DNA from: Marinoscillum sp964351625
GTDB taxonomy: Bacteria > Bacteroidota > Bacteroidia > Cytophagales > Cyclobacteriaceae
Reading direction: 5' to 3'
Length of the DNA stretch: 64,000 nt
Assembly (NCBI GenBank): GCA_964351625.1
Contig: CAYGOV010000007.1
Coordinates: 62,001-126,000, forward strand
Part shown: one piece after another, positions 52,531 to 62,474 of the stretch
How positions within the stretch are numbered: position 1 is the stretch's first letter
Layout of the letters: every line of letters starts with the position of its first letter
Translations under genes and position numbers: made by a program
The notes under the pieces: model-generated
What the model was told of the DNA's origin: nothing
The model's input: only the letters and a program-made list of their open reading frames with translations
The model's database searches: none

Positions 52531-53838
52531 TCAATCAAATCGTTCTATATCAGCACCGAGCGCATTCAATCGCTTGTCTATGTACTGATATCCTCTATCG
52601 ATTTGCTCTACGTTATGGATTGTGGAAGATCCACTTGCGGATAATGCAGCAATCAATAGTGACACTCCAGCACGAATGTCCGGTGACGTCATACTGATAC
52701 CTTTCAGGTCAAAAGCCCTGTTTAGTCCAATCACTGTAGCGCGATGTGGATCACAAAGAATAATCTGTGCCCCCATGTCTATCAGCTTATCTACGAAGAA
52801 CAAACGGCTTTCAAACATCTTTTGATGAATCAACACTGTTCCTTTTGCCTGAGTAGCAGTCACCAAGACAATACTCAATAAATCTGGAGTAAACCCAGGC
52901 CAAATAGCATCAGCAATGGTAACTATAGACCCATCTATGTAGGACTCTATTTCATATTGCTCCTGAGCAGGGATGAAAAGATCATCTCCTCGGTATTCTA
53001 TTTTGATACCCAGTTTTCGGAAAGTATCTGGGATGATTCCCAGCATATCAATTCGCGCATCTTTGATTGTTATCTCAGAGCGAGTCATAGCAGCCAATCC
53101 AATAAAGCTTCCGATCTCTATCATATCAGGAAGCATAGTGTGATCTGTACCACTAAGGTTTTTTACACCTTCAATTTTCAATAGATTACTACCAATTCCT
53201 TCTATTTTGGCACCCATTCTCACCAGCATATTGCACAGCTGCTGGAGGTATGGTTCGCATGCCGCATTGTAGATCGTGGTAAGTCCTTCAGCTAAAACTG
53301 CGGTCATTACCAAATTCGCTGTACCAGTCACAGAAGCTTCGTCTAAGTGTAGGTAGCATCCTTTAAGATTGGTACCATCTACGGTGTAGAAAGCATTCGC
53401 AGCATCGTAAACGAATTTTGCGCCAAGCTTCTCAAACCCAATAAAGTGGGTATCTAGTCTCCTGCGACCAATTTTATCTCCTCCTGGTCTAGGAATTTTA
53501 CCTGTGCCGTAGCGTGACAAAAGCGGACCAAGGATCATGATTGACCCACGCAAAGAGGAAGCTTTCTCTTTAAAATCTTCTGTGTCCAGAAAAGATAGAT
53601 TTACTTCTTTGGCTGTAAATCGATAAGATTCCTCACCCGTTTTTTCTATCTGAACACCCAAATCAGCTAGCAAGTCAATCAACTTGACTACATCTCTGAT
53701 ATTTGGAACTTTGTGAACGTGTACCGGGTCTGAAGTGAGCAATACTGCTGAGATAATCTGTAGGGCTTCATTTTTGGCTCCTTGAGGAATAATTGTTCCT
53801 TTGAGCCTTTTGCCACCCTTCACACGAAATGAGGCCAT
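52531..53838 (-). CDS. murA: UDP-N-acetylglucosamine 1-carboxyvinyltransferase
   Basis: A 435-residue protein with GTIIPQGAKNEALQII at the N-terminus (the QGAKN substrate loop), RPGGDKIGRRRLDTH, and the C-terminal SPDIRAGVSLLIAALSASG. It transfers enolpyruvate to UDP-GlcNAc, the first committed step of peptidoglycan synthesis. In the mobile loop the usual fosfomycin-reactive Cys position reads in a CEPYLQQL context (CEP), so a Cys is present. The stop/start overlap with DUF4290 is one base. Confidence 0.95.
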   Translation of the reverse strand: MASFRVKGGKRLKGTIIPQGAKNEALQIISAVLLTSDPVHVHKVPNIRDVVKLIDLLADLGVQIEKTGEESYRFTAKEVNLSFLDTEDFKEKASSLRGSIMILGPLLSRYGTGKIPRPGGDKIGRRRLDTHFIGFEKLGAKFVYDAANAFYTVDGTNLKGCYLHLDEASVTGTANLVMTAVLAEGLTTIYNAACEPYLQQLCNMLVRMGAKIEGIGSNLLKIEGVKNLSGTDHTMLPDMIEIGSFIGLAAMTRSEITIKDARIDMLGIIPDTFRKLGIKIEYRGDDLFIPAQEQYEIESYIDGSIVTIADAIWPGFTPDLLSIVLVTATQAKGTVLIHQKMFESRLFFVDKLIDMGAQIILCDPHRATVIGLNRAFDLKGISMTSPDIRAGVSLLIAALSASGSSTIHNVEQIDRGYQYIDKRLNALGADIERFD

Positions 53839-54515
53839 TAGTTATTTGGTCTTCTGCGCTTGTTATTAGGAAAATTTCTTTTGCCGCCTTTATTGTTTCT
53901 GTTGCGGTTTTGATTTTGGTTTCTTGGAGCTTCGAGTGGTCTTTGAGAACCTTTTTCGCTATCAAATAGACCATAAGTTTTCACTTTCTCAATATCTATG
54001 TCCAGCTTGTTATTAGACATTTCTTTGATAGTCTTAAGTACTTGCTCGTCCTCTATAGTCTCGCGATTCCAGTTTTGATAGAAGGTCTTCATCAATCGCC
54101 CAATAGCAATCACGGCACCTTCTACTTCCTTAGGATCCTCAAGCTTCATGGCGTTTTCTATCAACACCTCTACGCTACGGCCATAATGCCTGTATTTGAT
54201 ACGGTTGGATTGATAGCGCATGCGATCTGGCTTTCTATCAAGGATGGTGGACTCAGGGATAGGAAAAGGACTTTCTACATCTAAGTCAAATTTTGATATG
54301 ATGAACAAATCATCCCATACTTTTTGCGTGTATTCGTTGGCCTCTTTGCTAAGTTCCGGATTGATCATTTTCATGAGCTCCACCAGCAACGATGCGTATT
54401 TGTTTCGCTTCTCCTTGTCTTCTGTATTTTTAATATGCGCAACAAGATTCTGCACATTTCTACCGTACTCTCTTAGGTTCAGATGAGGACGTTGGGTATT
54501 GTATTCTAAACTCAT
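53838..54515 (-). CDS. DUF4290 family protein
   Basis: ATG at 54515 gives 225 residues (MSLEYNTQRPHLNLREYGRN, the typical DUF4290 start). The body is helical and the C-terminus is a basic Arg/Asn/Lys-rich tail, which suggests nucleic-acid binding. It is always found next to murA in many Bacteroidota, as here, but its role is not known. Confidence 0.85.
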   Translation of the reverse strand: MSLEYNTQRPHLNLREYGRNVQNLVAHIKNTEDKEKRNKYASLLVELMKMINPELSKEANEYTQKVWDDLFIISKFDLDVESPFPIPESTILDRKPDRMRYQSNRIKYRHYGRSVEVLIENAMKLEDPKEVEGAVIAIGRLMKTFYQNWNRETIEDEQVLKTIKEMSNNKLDIDIEKVKTYGLFDSEKGSQRPLEAPRNQNQNRNRNNKGGKRNFPNNKRRRPNN

Positions 54516-54604
54516 TTTATTGATTTTGCTCAAAACTAACTAAAAGTCTATTGTACTGTGCATTAGGTAAGAATTATTACCAAAACAGCAGTGAAAGAGA
54601 ATCC

Positions 54605-55894
54605 CTAACGATTCATGATTTCTTCTATGTGATCAGCTTCTAATGGTATGTCCTTCATCAAATTGATGTGGCCATCTTTAGTGATCACGATATCATCTTC
54701 AAGTCGAATTCCAATTCCTTCTTCTCTTATGTAAATACCTGGCTCAACTGTGAACACCATTCCCTCCTCGAATCTTTTATAAATAGAAGCAACATCATGT
54801 ACGTCTAAGCCCAAGTGATGTGAGGTGCCATGCATGAAATATTTACGGTAGGCTGGCCAATCAGGATTTTCATTTTTCACATCGGTCTTGTCAATCAGAC
54901 CAAGATGCAGCAGTTCTTTGGTCATCAATTCTCCTACGGACTTATGATATTCTGGTATTACTCCACCAGGTCGCAGCATTTCCGTTGCGCCATTTTTTAC
55001 TCTCAAAACTGCATCATAGATCGCTCGCTGACGCTTTGTGAATTTACCATTCACAGGCACAGTCCTTGTCATGTCAGCATTATAATTAGCATACTCTGCA
55101 CCCACATCCATCAGCAACAAATCACCATCTTTCAATACTTCTCTATTCTCAACATAATGTAGGACACAGGCATTGCCTCCCCCAGCTATGATCGGGGTAT
55201 AGGCAAATCCTCGAGATCTATTTCTAAGAAATTCATGGGAATACTCTGCTTCCAGTTCATACTCCATCACTCCAGGCTTCAGCGCACCCAATACTCTTCG
55301 AAAAGCTTTATTGGTGATTTCGCATGCATGCCCAATCAAGTCGATTTCTATCTTAGACTTAATGGTGCGTAGATCGTAGATATGCGGAGCTAGTCGCTCA
55401 TACTTATACAATGGGAAACGCTCCATGCATCGCTTCACAAATCGATCATTGGCTGTTTCCACCCTAGAGCCATTGCGAATATGCTCGTTACTAGGCAGAT
55501 AAATATGTTCAGCCTCAGCCAAAATGGTATAAAGCATATTTTCAAAACTTTGATTCCACTGAATGTTTTGTATCCCTGATGTTGTCTGCCCTTCTTCTTT
55601 CGTGAGCTTATGCCCTTCCCAAATAGATATTTCCTCACTGGTTTCTCTTAAAAAGAGCATTTCTCGCATTTTCTCATTTGGAAAATCTGGTGCAAGAACC
55701 AAGATTGATTCTTCTTGATCAACACCTGAGAGGTAAAACAAATCCGAATTTTGTTTGAATGCCAAAGTGCCATCCGCATTAGTAGGCATGATGTCATTGG
55801 AGTGGATAATCACCACAGAGTTTGGCTTCAGTTTGGCTATAAGTCTTGCTCTATTTTCTATAAAAAGTTTGGCATCTATTGGGTCGTACCTCAT
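54605..55894 (-). CDS. pepP: Xaa-Pro aminopeptidase (M24B)
   Basis: A 429-residue enzyme with the aminopeptidase P N-terminal domain and a pita-bread M24 catalytic domain. Metal ligands are seen in LLMDVGAEYANYNADMTRTV (two Asp), GTSHHLGLDVHD (His), FTVEPGIYI and IRLEDDIVI (two Glu). It removes N-terminal residues before proline in the cytoplasm. It is divergent from the S8 protease gene. Confidence 0.93.
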   Translation of the reverse strand: MRYDPIDAKLFIENRARLIAKLKPNSVVIIHSNDIMPTNADGTLAFKQNSDLFYLSGVDQEESILVLAPDFPNEKMREMLFLRETSEEISIWEGHKLTKEEGQTTSGIQNIQWNQSFENMLYTILAEAEHIYLPSNEHIRNGSRVETANDRFVKRCMERFPLYKYERLAPHIYDLRTIKSKIEIDLIGHACEITNKAFRRVLGALKPGVMEYELEAEYSHEFLRNRSRGFAYTPIIAGGGNACVLHYVENREVLKDGDLLLMDVGAEYANYNADMTRTVPVNGKFTKRQRAIYDAVLRVKNGATEMLRPGGVIPEYHKSVGELMTKELLHLGLIDKTDVKNENPDWPAYRKYFMHGTSHHLGLDVHDVASIYKRFEEGMVFTVEPGIYIREEGIGIRLEDDIVITKDGHINLMKDIPLEADHIEEIMNR

Positions 55895-55906
55895 GGTATA
55901 AAAGCT

Positions 55907-57376
55907 ATGGTTAAAAGTCGTTTATTGAGAAAAATCGCATATGAATCGTCGCATTTCGTATCTTCACTCATGGCCAATGTGCGATCCATAAAGTTAGTAT
56001 TTCTTTTATTGTTGTGGTCTCTCTCCTCGATGGGACAAGCAAAATATTGGCTTTCAGCTAAAGATACAACTAGCGCAAAACAGCTGGTGAATTTACTGCA
56101 ACCAACATTCTGTTCGCAATGGTTGGGACAGTGTAGTTATCTCATTACCTCCGAACAATTTGAGTCACTATTAAATTCAGGCTTTGAAATTACTCCTGTC
56201 CTACAATATGAGCCCGCCTCTTTTAATTCAAACTCAGCACTACTTGGCTTTCCTTTGGAACAGGTCAAAGCAGAATACTTTATCAAAATTGGGCTGAATG
56301 GCAAAGGAGTTAAAATTGGGATTATAGATGGAGGATTTTTGAAAGCTGATAAAGACAAAAGTCTTGCTCATCTTTTTGAAAATAATCTGGTAAAAGAATA
56401 TAAAGACTATATAACTCCAGAGATGCAGGCTTATGGTGGCTCAATTGGTTTAGATGACAATCATGGCACTGAAGTTTGGCAGTTGATTGGTGGAGTGAGA
56501 ACAGACAAAAACGTGCAATATGGTCTAGCAACAGCCTCAGAATATTATCTAGCTCGCACAGATCATGGCGCATTTGAAAAGCGAATAGAGGAAGATTATC
56601 TGATTCAAGCCATGGAAGAAATGCATGCCCAAGGCGTGCGGCTCGTAAACCTCTCACTTGGATACAATCTCGGTTTTAATGCGCCAGAGTTGAATTATCG
56701 CGTAGAGCAAATGGATGGTAAAACCACCACTTTAGCCAAAGCGGTAGAACACGCCGCCCTTGAAAAAGGCATGCTAATAGTAGTAGCTGCTGGCAATGAC
56801 GCCAAAACAAAATGGCAGATCATTGACACGCCAGCAGATGCTCCTCATGCACTCACGGTAGGCGCTAGCAAACTTAAAATCTGGGACAAGATGGATTACA
56901 GCAGTATTGGTCCCGATTTTACTGATTTCGTAAAGCCAGACATCTCGGTCTATTCTACACTTGGCACATCCTACTCCACTCCAATCGTTACAGGGATGGC
57001 TGCCTGCATCTGGCAGTATGATTCCACCCTCACCAATCTGGAGATCATCGAAATCTTCAAGAAGGCTGGTAATTTTTATCCGTACCCAAACAACTATTTA
57101 GGATATGGAGTACCTACGGCGGAGAACATCCTGAAAGTAATGAGAGATGAGCCTTTGGATCGACCCAAGGTTGTAAGTGCAAAAAGAGAATTTCAATTTA
57201 AACTGGATGAATCTATCTCCTATGTAGTCGCCTTTCAGAAAAAAGATGAGAGAAACGTTATGGCTCGTTTTGTCATTCGCCCAAAGAAAAATCAAGTGAA
57301 AATCAAACGCTACGAAGATGCTCAGCAAACTAGTGTTTTGATCGGAAATGAGGTCATTGAAATATTTTGGAAGTAG
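55907..57376 (+). CDS. Subtilisin-like S8 serine protease, secreted
   Basis: The start is ATG at 55907 or, more likely, ATG at 55970, which places a signal peptide (NVRSIKLVFLLLLWSLSSMG) at the N-terminus. The catalytic triad is present: Asp in IIDGG (codon at 56327), His in DNHGTEV (56462), Ser in GTSYSTP (56969), and the oxyanion Asn in VVAAGN. It has no PPC or sorting domain at the C-terminus, where a short beta tail ends IGNEVIEIFWK. It is probably periplasmic or exported. Confidence 0.85.
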   Translation: MVKSRLLRKIAYESSHFVSSLMANVRSIKLVFLLLLWSLSSMGQAKYWLSAKDTTSAKQLVNLLQPTFCSQWLGQCSYLITSEQFESLLNSGFEITPVLQYEPASFNSNSALLGFPLEQVKAEYFIKIGLNGKGVKIGIIDGGFLKADKDKSLAHLFENNLVKEYKDYITPEMQAYGGSIGLDDNHGTEVWQLIGGVRTDKNVQYGLATASEYYLARTDHGAFEKRIEEDYLIQAMEEMHAQGVRLVNLSLGYNLGFNAPELNYRVEQMDGKTTTLAKAVEHAALEKGMLIVVAAGNDAKTKWQIIDTPADAPHALTVGASKLKIWDKMDYSSIGPDFTDFVKPDISVYSTLGTSYSTPIVTGMAACIWQYDSTLTNLEIIEIFKKAGNFYPYPNNYLGYGVPTAENILKVMRDEPLDRPKVVSAKREFQFKLDESISYVVAFQKKDERNVMARFVIRPKKNQVKIKRYEDAQQTSVLIGNEVIEIFWK

Positions 57377-57480
57377 TTTCTCAATCTAATCAACCACTTA
57401 AAACCAGTACTTTTCAGAGTAAATCCTGCCATTTTTTCACCAATTCAAAATTCAATTGTTAACACTAAATTTGCGCTCCT

Positions 57481-58713
57481 ATGGTGGAGCATGAGTTGAT
57501 ACAGTTACCCAATGGAATACGCATTATCCACAAACAAATGGTGCATACGCGTATTGCCCATGTAGGTATCATGCTGGATATTGGGAGCCGAGATGAGGCT
57601 AATGACGAGCAAGGAATCGCCCATTTCTGGGAACATATGGCTTTCAAAGGCACCAAAAAACGAAAGGCCTATCACATTATCAATCGACTAGATTCTCTTG
57701 GAGGCGAACTGAATGCCTACACTACCCGAGAGAAAATATGCTTCTACGCTTCTATACTTGATAATCATTTAGAGAAAGCTGTAGAATTACTTGCGGACAT
57801 CACTTTCAATTCTACCTTTCCTGCCAACCAGATCGAGAAGGAACGCATGGTGATACTGGAAGAAATGTCCATGTATCGAGATACACCAGAGGATGCTATC
57901 CAAGATGAATTTGACGAGATCATTTTTCAAGATCACGCCTTGGGGAAAAATATCCTTGGCACTGAACAAACCGTAGGAAGATTCACGCAACTAGATTTCA
58001 TCAATTTCCTTGCTCGCAATTTCAATACAGAAAGAATCATTCTCTCAAGCGTAGGCAACTACTCAGGAGCAAAACTTCAAAAGCTAGCTACCAAATATCT
58101 TTCGCATATTCCAAAAAAGACACACACCGCGCAACGTCAGTTATTTAATGGGTTCACACTTCAAGTGAAATCGGTTATCAAACCGATCACTCAAGCTCAT
58201 GTGGCTATCGGCAGTAAGTCTTATGGCTTGCTAGATAAGGATCGAATTCCATTTTTTGTATTGGTAAATATACTCGGCGGACCCAGTATGAATTCCAAAC
58301 TCAATATGTCATTGAGAGAGAAAAATGGGCTTGTCTATGGCATTGAGGCAAATTTCACCCCATACTACGAAGTGGGACAATTTGGAATCTACTTTGCTAC
58401 CGACCCGAAAAATCTCAAAAAGAGTTTCAGACTCATTCAAAAAGAATTGGATGAGCTTAAGAATAAACCAATGAGTAGCGCCCAGCTTCATAAAGCCAAA
58501 CAACAACTCAAGGGACAATTGGCCATGTCTGAAGAAAACAACAACTCCATCATGCTCATGATGGCGAAGACCATGCTCGATCTAAACCGAGTACCAAATT
58601 TGGCAGAGCTTTTTGAAAAAATAGACGAAACTAGCTCGGAGAAATTGTTGGAGCTTGCCCGCAATAACTTCAACCTTGAAGAAATGAGCAGTTTAACTTA
58701 CTTACCTGAGTAA
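57481..58713 (+). CDS. M16 family zinc metallopeptidase
   Basis: A 410-residue protein with the inverted zinc motif H48-F-W-E51-H52 and a downstream Glu in ILEEMSMYRD. The C-terminal half carries the family's R/Y region (SLREKNGLVYGIEANF). It resembles mitochondrial-processing-peptidase-like proteases of bacteria, cytoplasmic because no signal is seen. A TAAATTTG box ends only 7 bp before the ATG, so the transcript has nearly no leader. Confidence 0.92.
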   Translation: MVEHELIQLPNGIRIIHKQMVHTRIAHVGIMLDIGSRDEANDEQGIAHFWEHMAFKGTKKRKAYHIINRLDSLGGELNAYTTREKICFYASILDNHLEKAVELLADITFNSTFPANQIEKERMVILEEMSMYRDTPEDAIQDEFDEIIFQDHALGKNILGTEQTVGRFTQLDFINFLARNFNTERIILSSVGNYSGAKLQKLATKYLSHIPKKTHTAQRQLFNGFTLQVKSVIKPITQAHVAIGSKSYGLLDKDRIPFFVLVNILGGPSMNSKLNMSLREKNGLVYGIEANFTPYYEVGQFGIYFATDPKNLKKSFRLIQKELDELKNKPMSSAQLHKAKQQLKGQLAMSEENNNSIMLMMAKTMLDLNRVPNLAELFEKIDETSSEKLLELARNNFNLEEMSSLTYLPE

Positions 58714-58747
58714 ACTGACGGACATTAAAATGTCTTAGTTTTGCCCT

Positions 58748-59386
58748 ATGGATTTCCTAACTCCAGCACTCCAAAAATACGTCGAGGACCATAGTGCGCC
58801 AGAAAGCTCACTTCTGAGCCAAATAAATAGAGAAACACATCTGAAGGTGCTCAAACCAAGAATGCTATCAGGGCATTTGCAAGGAAGAGTACTTTCTATG
58901 ATGAGCCATATGATCACTCCCAAAAACATACTGGAAGTAGGTACTTACACTGGCTACTCTGCGTTAAGTCTCGCTGAGGGTTTGCAGAAAGACGGTAAAC
59001 TCATCACTATCGACGTAAATAAAGAATTGGAACATGTGGTGCGAGATTATTTTGAGCAGTCCGACTATAAAGAGCAACTCACATTGATGATTGGGAAAGC
59101 GAAAGAAATAATCCCGACTTTAGATTATCAATGGGATCTCGTGTTTGTGGATGCTGATAAAGAATCTTACGCCAATTATTTTGAGTTAACTCTCCCACAA
59201 TTGAGATCGGGCGGGTTTATGATCTTTGATAATGTACTTTGGAGTGGTAAAGTAGCTGATCACCACAAAGACGATAAAGCCACCATTAGCATTCGCTCAT
59301 TTAACCGCATGGTTCAAGATCACCCGTCAGTAGAAAATGTCTTATTCCCTATTCGAGATGGGTTAATGATTCTGAGGAAATTATGA
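58748..59386 (+). CDS. SAM-dependent O-methyltransferase (family 3)
   Basis: A 212-residue caffeoyl-CoA/catechol-type O-methyltransferase: ILEVGTYTGYSALSLAEGL (SAM), LVFVDADKESYANYF (metal Asp), and NVLWSGKVAD. It methylates hydroxyl groups of small aromatic or similar substrates. It overlaps the next gene by 4 bp. Confidence 0.9.
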   Translation: MDFLTPALQKYVEDHSAPESSLLSQINRETHLKVLKPRMLSGHLQGRVLSMMSHMITPKNILEVGTYTGYSALSLAEGLQKDGKLITIDVNKELEHVVRDYFEQSDYKEQLTLMIGKAKEIIPTLDYQWDLVFVDADKESYANYFELTLPQLRSGGFMIFDNVLWSGKVADHHKDDKATISIRSFNRMVQDHPSVENVLFPIRDGLMILRKL

Positions 59387-61380
59387 GGCAGAAACTCATC
59401 ATTGTCCTTATTCTCTTCACTATCAGTTTTGATGGATTTGGTGGGCCTATACCTACGGTTCCGTCCAGTATTGAAATCGCTGGTGTCCATCTAAAGCTTA
59501 CAAATGATGCTCAACGAGAGATCCAAAATGACGTAAATGCCCTTCGTGCAAGTGATAAATATTTCCAAATTAAGCTCGATAGAGTCAATCTGTATTTCCC
59601 AATTATAGAGCGCATCCTCAAAGAAGAGGGGGTTCCAGAAGTGCTGAAATATTTGGCAGTACAAGAAAGTTCGCTTACCTCAGATGCTGTTTCCAGTGCA
59701 AATGCGGTAGGCTATTGGCAATTCAAAGATTTCACTGCAAGAGAAGTTGGCTTGCGCGTAGATGGCAAAATTGATGAACGGAAAAATATCGTATCGTCAT
59801 CGCGTGGTGCTGCGAGGTATTTTAAAATGAATAATTTCTATTTTAAAAACTGGATCTATTCTATTAGCGCCTATCAAGCAGGTCGTGGTGGTGCCAGCAA
59901 ATATGTGGATTCAGAAAATTTTGGTTCCAACAAACTTACCATCACAAGCAAAAGTCACTGGTACGTGCTTCGATTCATTGCACATGTCATAGCATTTCAA
60001 GATGAGGTGGGCGGACCACATAGTGAAGGACTTTCTCTTGGCGAATACACCAAAGGTGAAGGTAAAACACTTGAGCAAATCGCCAATGACCAACAAATAG
60101 ATGTAGCACTTTTGAAGGAATATAATAAATGGCTGTCTCATGGATCTATTCCTGATGACAAAGTCTACACGGTCATTTTGCCTGGCAAAGGAGCAGCTTC
60201 AAAACCTAATAAATCCAAAGAAGAAGCTAAGCCGTTGGCACGTTCAATTGAACCAGCAAAAAAGACAGTTTATCCAAATAACCTAGGCGTCACTTCCAAG
60301 CAAAAAACAATATTCATCAGAATCAATGGCTTAAAAGCGGTGATGGCTTCCGACTCGGAAAATATCGTGAGCCTTGCCCTTAAAAGTGGAATATCGAGCG
60401 GTAGACTCATCAAATTCAACGACCTTCATAGTGCCTCACCTATTATCAGTGGCGAAATTTATTACACTCAAAATAAGCGCAATCGATCCGCTGTAAGATT
60501 TCACGTGGCACAACATGGAGAAACGGCTTGGGGTATTTCACAGAAATACGGCCTAAAGCTCAATCAACTTTACCGGAAAAATCGTATGGAGGAAGACGAA
60601 CCCATCAAATCTGGACGACTTCTTTGGCTGAACAAAAAGCGACCATTAAAAACTCCGATAGAGTATCATAAAGTCAAACCACAAGCAACTGTGACGAGGA
60701 CAATTTCAAAACCAAAGTCAACGATACCATCGGTGAGTCCGCCAGTGAGTATTAAACCAACACCTACTCCTGCGACGAAAGAAGAAGTTAAAGTTGAGGA
60801 AGCCAAGCCAGTGATCATAGAGCGTCAAGAAATAAAACCAAGTGCTCCCAAAGCTAATATTACCACTCATACGGTGGCCAAGGGTGAATCTTTGTGGTTG
60901 ATTGCCAATAAATATGATTTGGCACTCGATCAATTACTAGAATGGAATAGTCTAGATGAAAAAAGCACCTTGTCAGTGGGTCAAACGCTTAGTCTTGTGA
61001 AAAGCACAGCTCCTAAAACAATTAAGCAATCTCCTCCAAATAACGCGAATTATCATACTGTACAGGCTGGAGAATCACTTTGGGGAATCGCACGCTTATA
61101 CAACACAACTGTTGACAATTTAAGAAGCCTGAATAATTTATCACTTAATGACGCAATTAGTATTGGTCAATCTCTGAAAGTGACTGATGGTCCAAATAAA
61201 AGTAAGCCAATTGAAACCAAACCTGAAGAATATGAAACCTATATAGTAAAAGGTGGTGACAGTCTTTATAAAATCAGTCGTGACTTTGATGTTTCGGTAT
61301 CCGAACTTATGCTGCTAAACGAGTTATCATCCCCTGATCTTTCGGTTGGCGATGTACTAAAAATAAAAGTCAAGGAGTAA
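59383..61380 (+). CDS. SLT/MltD-type lytic transglycosylase with LysM repeats
   Basis: A 665-residue exported protein: signal peptide, an SLT catalytic domain with E95 in VQESSLTSDA, and at least four LysM domains (about 371-416, 494-540, 555-600, 618-664), with a degenerate one near 230-268. Pro/Lys-rich linkers separate them. It cuts peptidoglycan glycan strands. Its ATG overlaps the methyltransferase stop (ATGA). Confidence 0.92.
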   Translation: MRQKLIIVLILFTISFDGFGGPIPTVPSSIEIAGVHLKLTNDAQREIQNDVNALRASDKYFQIKLDRVNLYFPIIERILKEEGVPEVLKYLAVQESSLTSDAVSSANAVGYWQFKDFTAREVGLRVDGKIDERKNIVSSSRGAARYFKMNNFYFKNWIYSISAYQAGRGGASKYVDSENFGSNKLTITSKSHWYVLRFIAHVIAFQDEVGGPHSEGLSLGEYTKGEGKTLEQIANDQQIDVALLKEYNKWLSHGSIPDDKVYTVILPGKGAASKPNKSKEEAKPLARSIEPAKKTVYPNNLGVTSKQKTIFIRINGLKAVMASDSENIVSLALKSGISSGRLIKFNDLHSASPIISGEIYYTQNKRNRSAVRFHVAQHGETAWGISQKYGLKLNQLYRKNRMEEDEPIKSGRLLWLNKKRPLKTPIEYHKVKPQATVTRTISKPKSTIPSVSPPVSIKPTPTPATKEEVKVEEAKPVIIERQEIKPSAPKANITTHTVAKGESLWLIANKYDLALDQLLEWNSLDEKSTLSVGQTLSLVKSTAPKTIKQSPPNNANYHTVQAGESLWGIARLYNTTVDNLRSLNNLSLNDAISIGQSLKVTDGPNKSKPIETKPEEYETYIVKGGDSLYKISRDFDVSVSELMLLNELSSPDLSVGDVLKIKVKE

Positions 61381-61384
61381 TTGT

Positions 61385-61750
61385 CTAGGCAGTGCTTGAT
61401 TTAGCACTTGCGCTTAGATTATCAAGAAAAGTCACAAATCGCTTTTGACTGATCGGTTTCTTAAAAAATGCTATGGCCTTGAGATCCATCGCAGATTGCT
61501 TATAATTTTCGTTGGAGGAAACCACTATTATTTGAGGTGGACTTACAAGAGATTGCAAGATCTGCAATCCTGTGAAATGGGGCATATCAATATCTAAAAA
61601 CACAATATCAGGTTGATCCAAGATAATTCCTGCAGCTCCTTCAATAGCATCATCATAGCCTCCGACTAATTCGATACTCTTCGTTTTACCGACGAGTTTT
61701 TTGATCATCAGAATGATCATTGGATCATCATCAATAGCAATTGCCCTCAT
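61385..61750 (-). CDS. Single-domain response regulator
   Basis: A 121-residue receiver domain with acidic pocket IDDDP, phospho-acceptor D53 in FLDIDMPHF, VVSSNE and K in FFKKPISQKR. No output domain follows, as in LytTR-type receivers that have lost their DNA-binding part or in CheY-like proteins. The partner is unknown. It is convergent with the lytic transglycosylase gene. Confidence 0.88.
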   Translation of the reverse strand: MRAIAIDDDPMIILMIKKLVGKTKSIELVGGYDDAIEGAAGIILDQPDIVFLDIDMPHFTGLQILQSLVSPPQIIVVSSNENYKQSAMDLKAIAFFKKPISQKRFVTFLDNLSASAKSSTA

Positions 61751-61813
61751 ATTAAGCTTAGTAAATAGTGGGCCAATTAATTCATTAAAACTTTACCAAT
61801 CAAAAAAATATCG

Positions 61814-61831
61814 CTGAAAAGGCTTTTTCAG
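61814..61831 (-). terminator. Possible terminator after dnaX
   Basis: CTGAAAA pairs with TTTTCAG (61814-61820 and 61825-61831). On the minus strand it is followed after CGATA by a run of seven T, 26 bp past the tau stop at 61857. Confidence 0.4.
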
Positions 61832-61856
61832 TCGGTGAATTTCCAAGAAAGTCGAA

Positions 61857-62474
61857 TTAGTAGTCAAAATCCAGTCCCAACCTGTCCTTTAGTGACTGTA
61901 AGTGCGGATTTTGCTCAGCCATGTAATCAAACTTTTCTCGAGAAGTATAAAGACTCTTGCTTGACTTTTGCTCTGTAACTGCCTTCAACACTTTTATCAT
62001 CGTATTATTTAAGCCCTTTTTTAAATATTGAAGGAGATCTTGCTCACATTTTTCTAAAATGCTGATCTCAAGCTGACTCTCCAAAAAGATCGTTAACTCA
62101 AACTCTCCAGTTTTTTCAAGCCGTCTGTCCAATACTAATTTTTCGGTATCAGAAGTGCCATTTGCTATTCTTTCTTCTTTGAAGGATTTCCAAAGTGCTT
62201 GCACATCCTCATCTTCGAAAGGGGTACTCTTTTCCTCCAAAACAGGTTTCTTTTCCTCTGCTTTCTCAACGCTTACCGGCGTTTTTGATCGTGTAAGACT
62301 AGGGGTTTCCCTTTGAGTAGAGGATACAGGAGAAGATGGAATAGAAATTTTTGGGGTTATAGGTGCTGGCTCAGGCGCTAGATTTGAAGCTGGCCTTTCT
62401 GGGATTTTCTCACTTACAGTCGGACTAGGTTGCTCACGTTTTGGAGATTCCTCTTTGTCTAGGCTGTCGCTACT
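61857..62474 (-). CDS. dnaX: dnaX tau-specific C-terminal part, reached by -1 frameshift
   Basis: This frame is open from the A10 run at 62474-62483 to the stop at 61857 and has no good start of its own; the TTG at 62240 lies inside it. It adds 205 residues: a Ser/Pro/Glu-rich linker (SSDSLDKEESP...), then a folded helical domain (DVQALWKSFKEERIANG ... EFELTIFLESQLEISILE) that ends in NPHLQSLKDRLGLDFDY, matching the tau C-terminus of Bacteroidota DnaX that contacts the polymerase. With the upstream part the full tau would have 571 residues. Confidence 0.75.
   Translation of the reverse strand, partial: SSDSLDKEESPKREQPSPTVSEKIPERPASNLAPEPAPITPKISIPSSPVSSTQRETPSLTRSKTPVSVEKAEEKKPVLEEKSTPFEDEDVQALWKSFKEERIANGTSDTEKLVLDRRLEKTGEFELTIFLESQLEISILEKCEQDLLQYLKKGLNNTMIKVLKAVTEQKSSKSLYTSREKFDYMAEQNPHLQSLKDRLGLDFDY

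Noticed and set aside
62240..62459. Treating the ORF at 61857-62240 as a separate small gene
   Set aside because: Its frame continues upstream without a stop to the A10 run in dnaX and its content is that of a tau tail, so it is part of dnaX.
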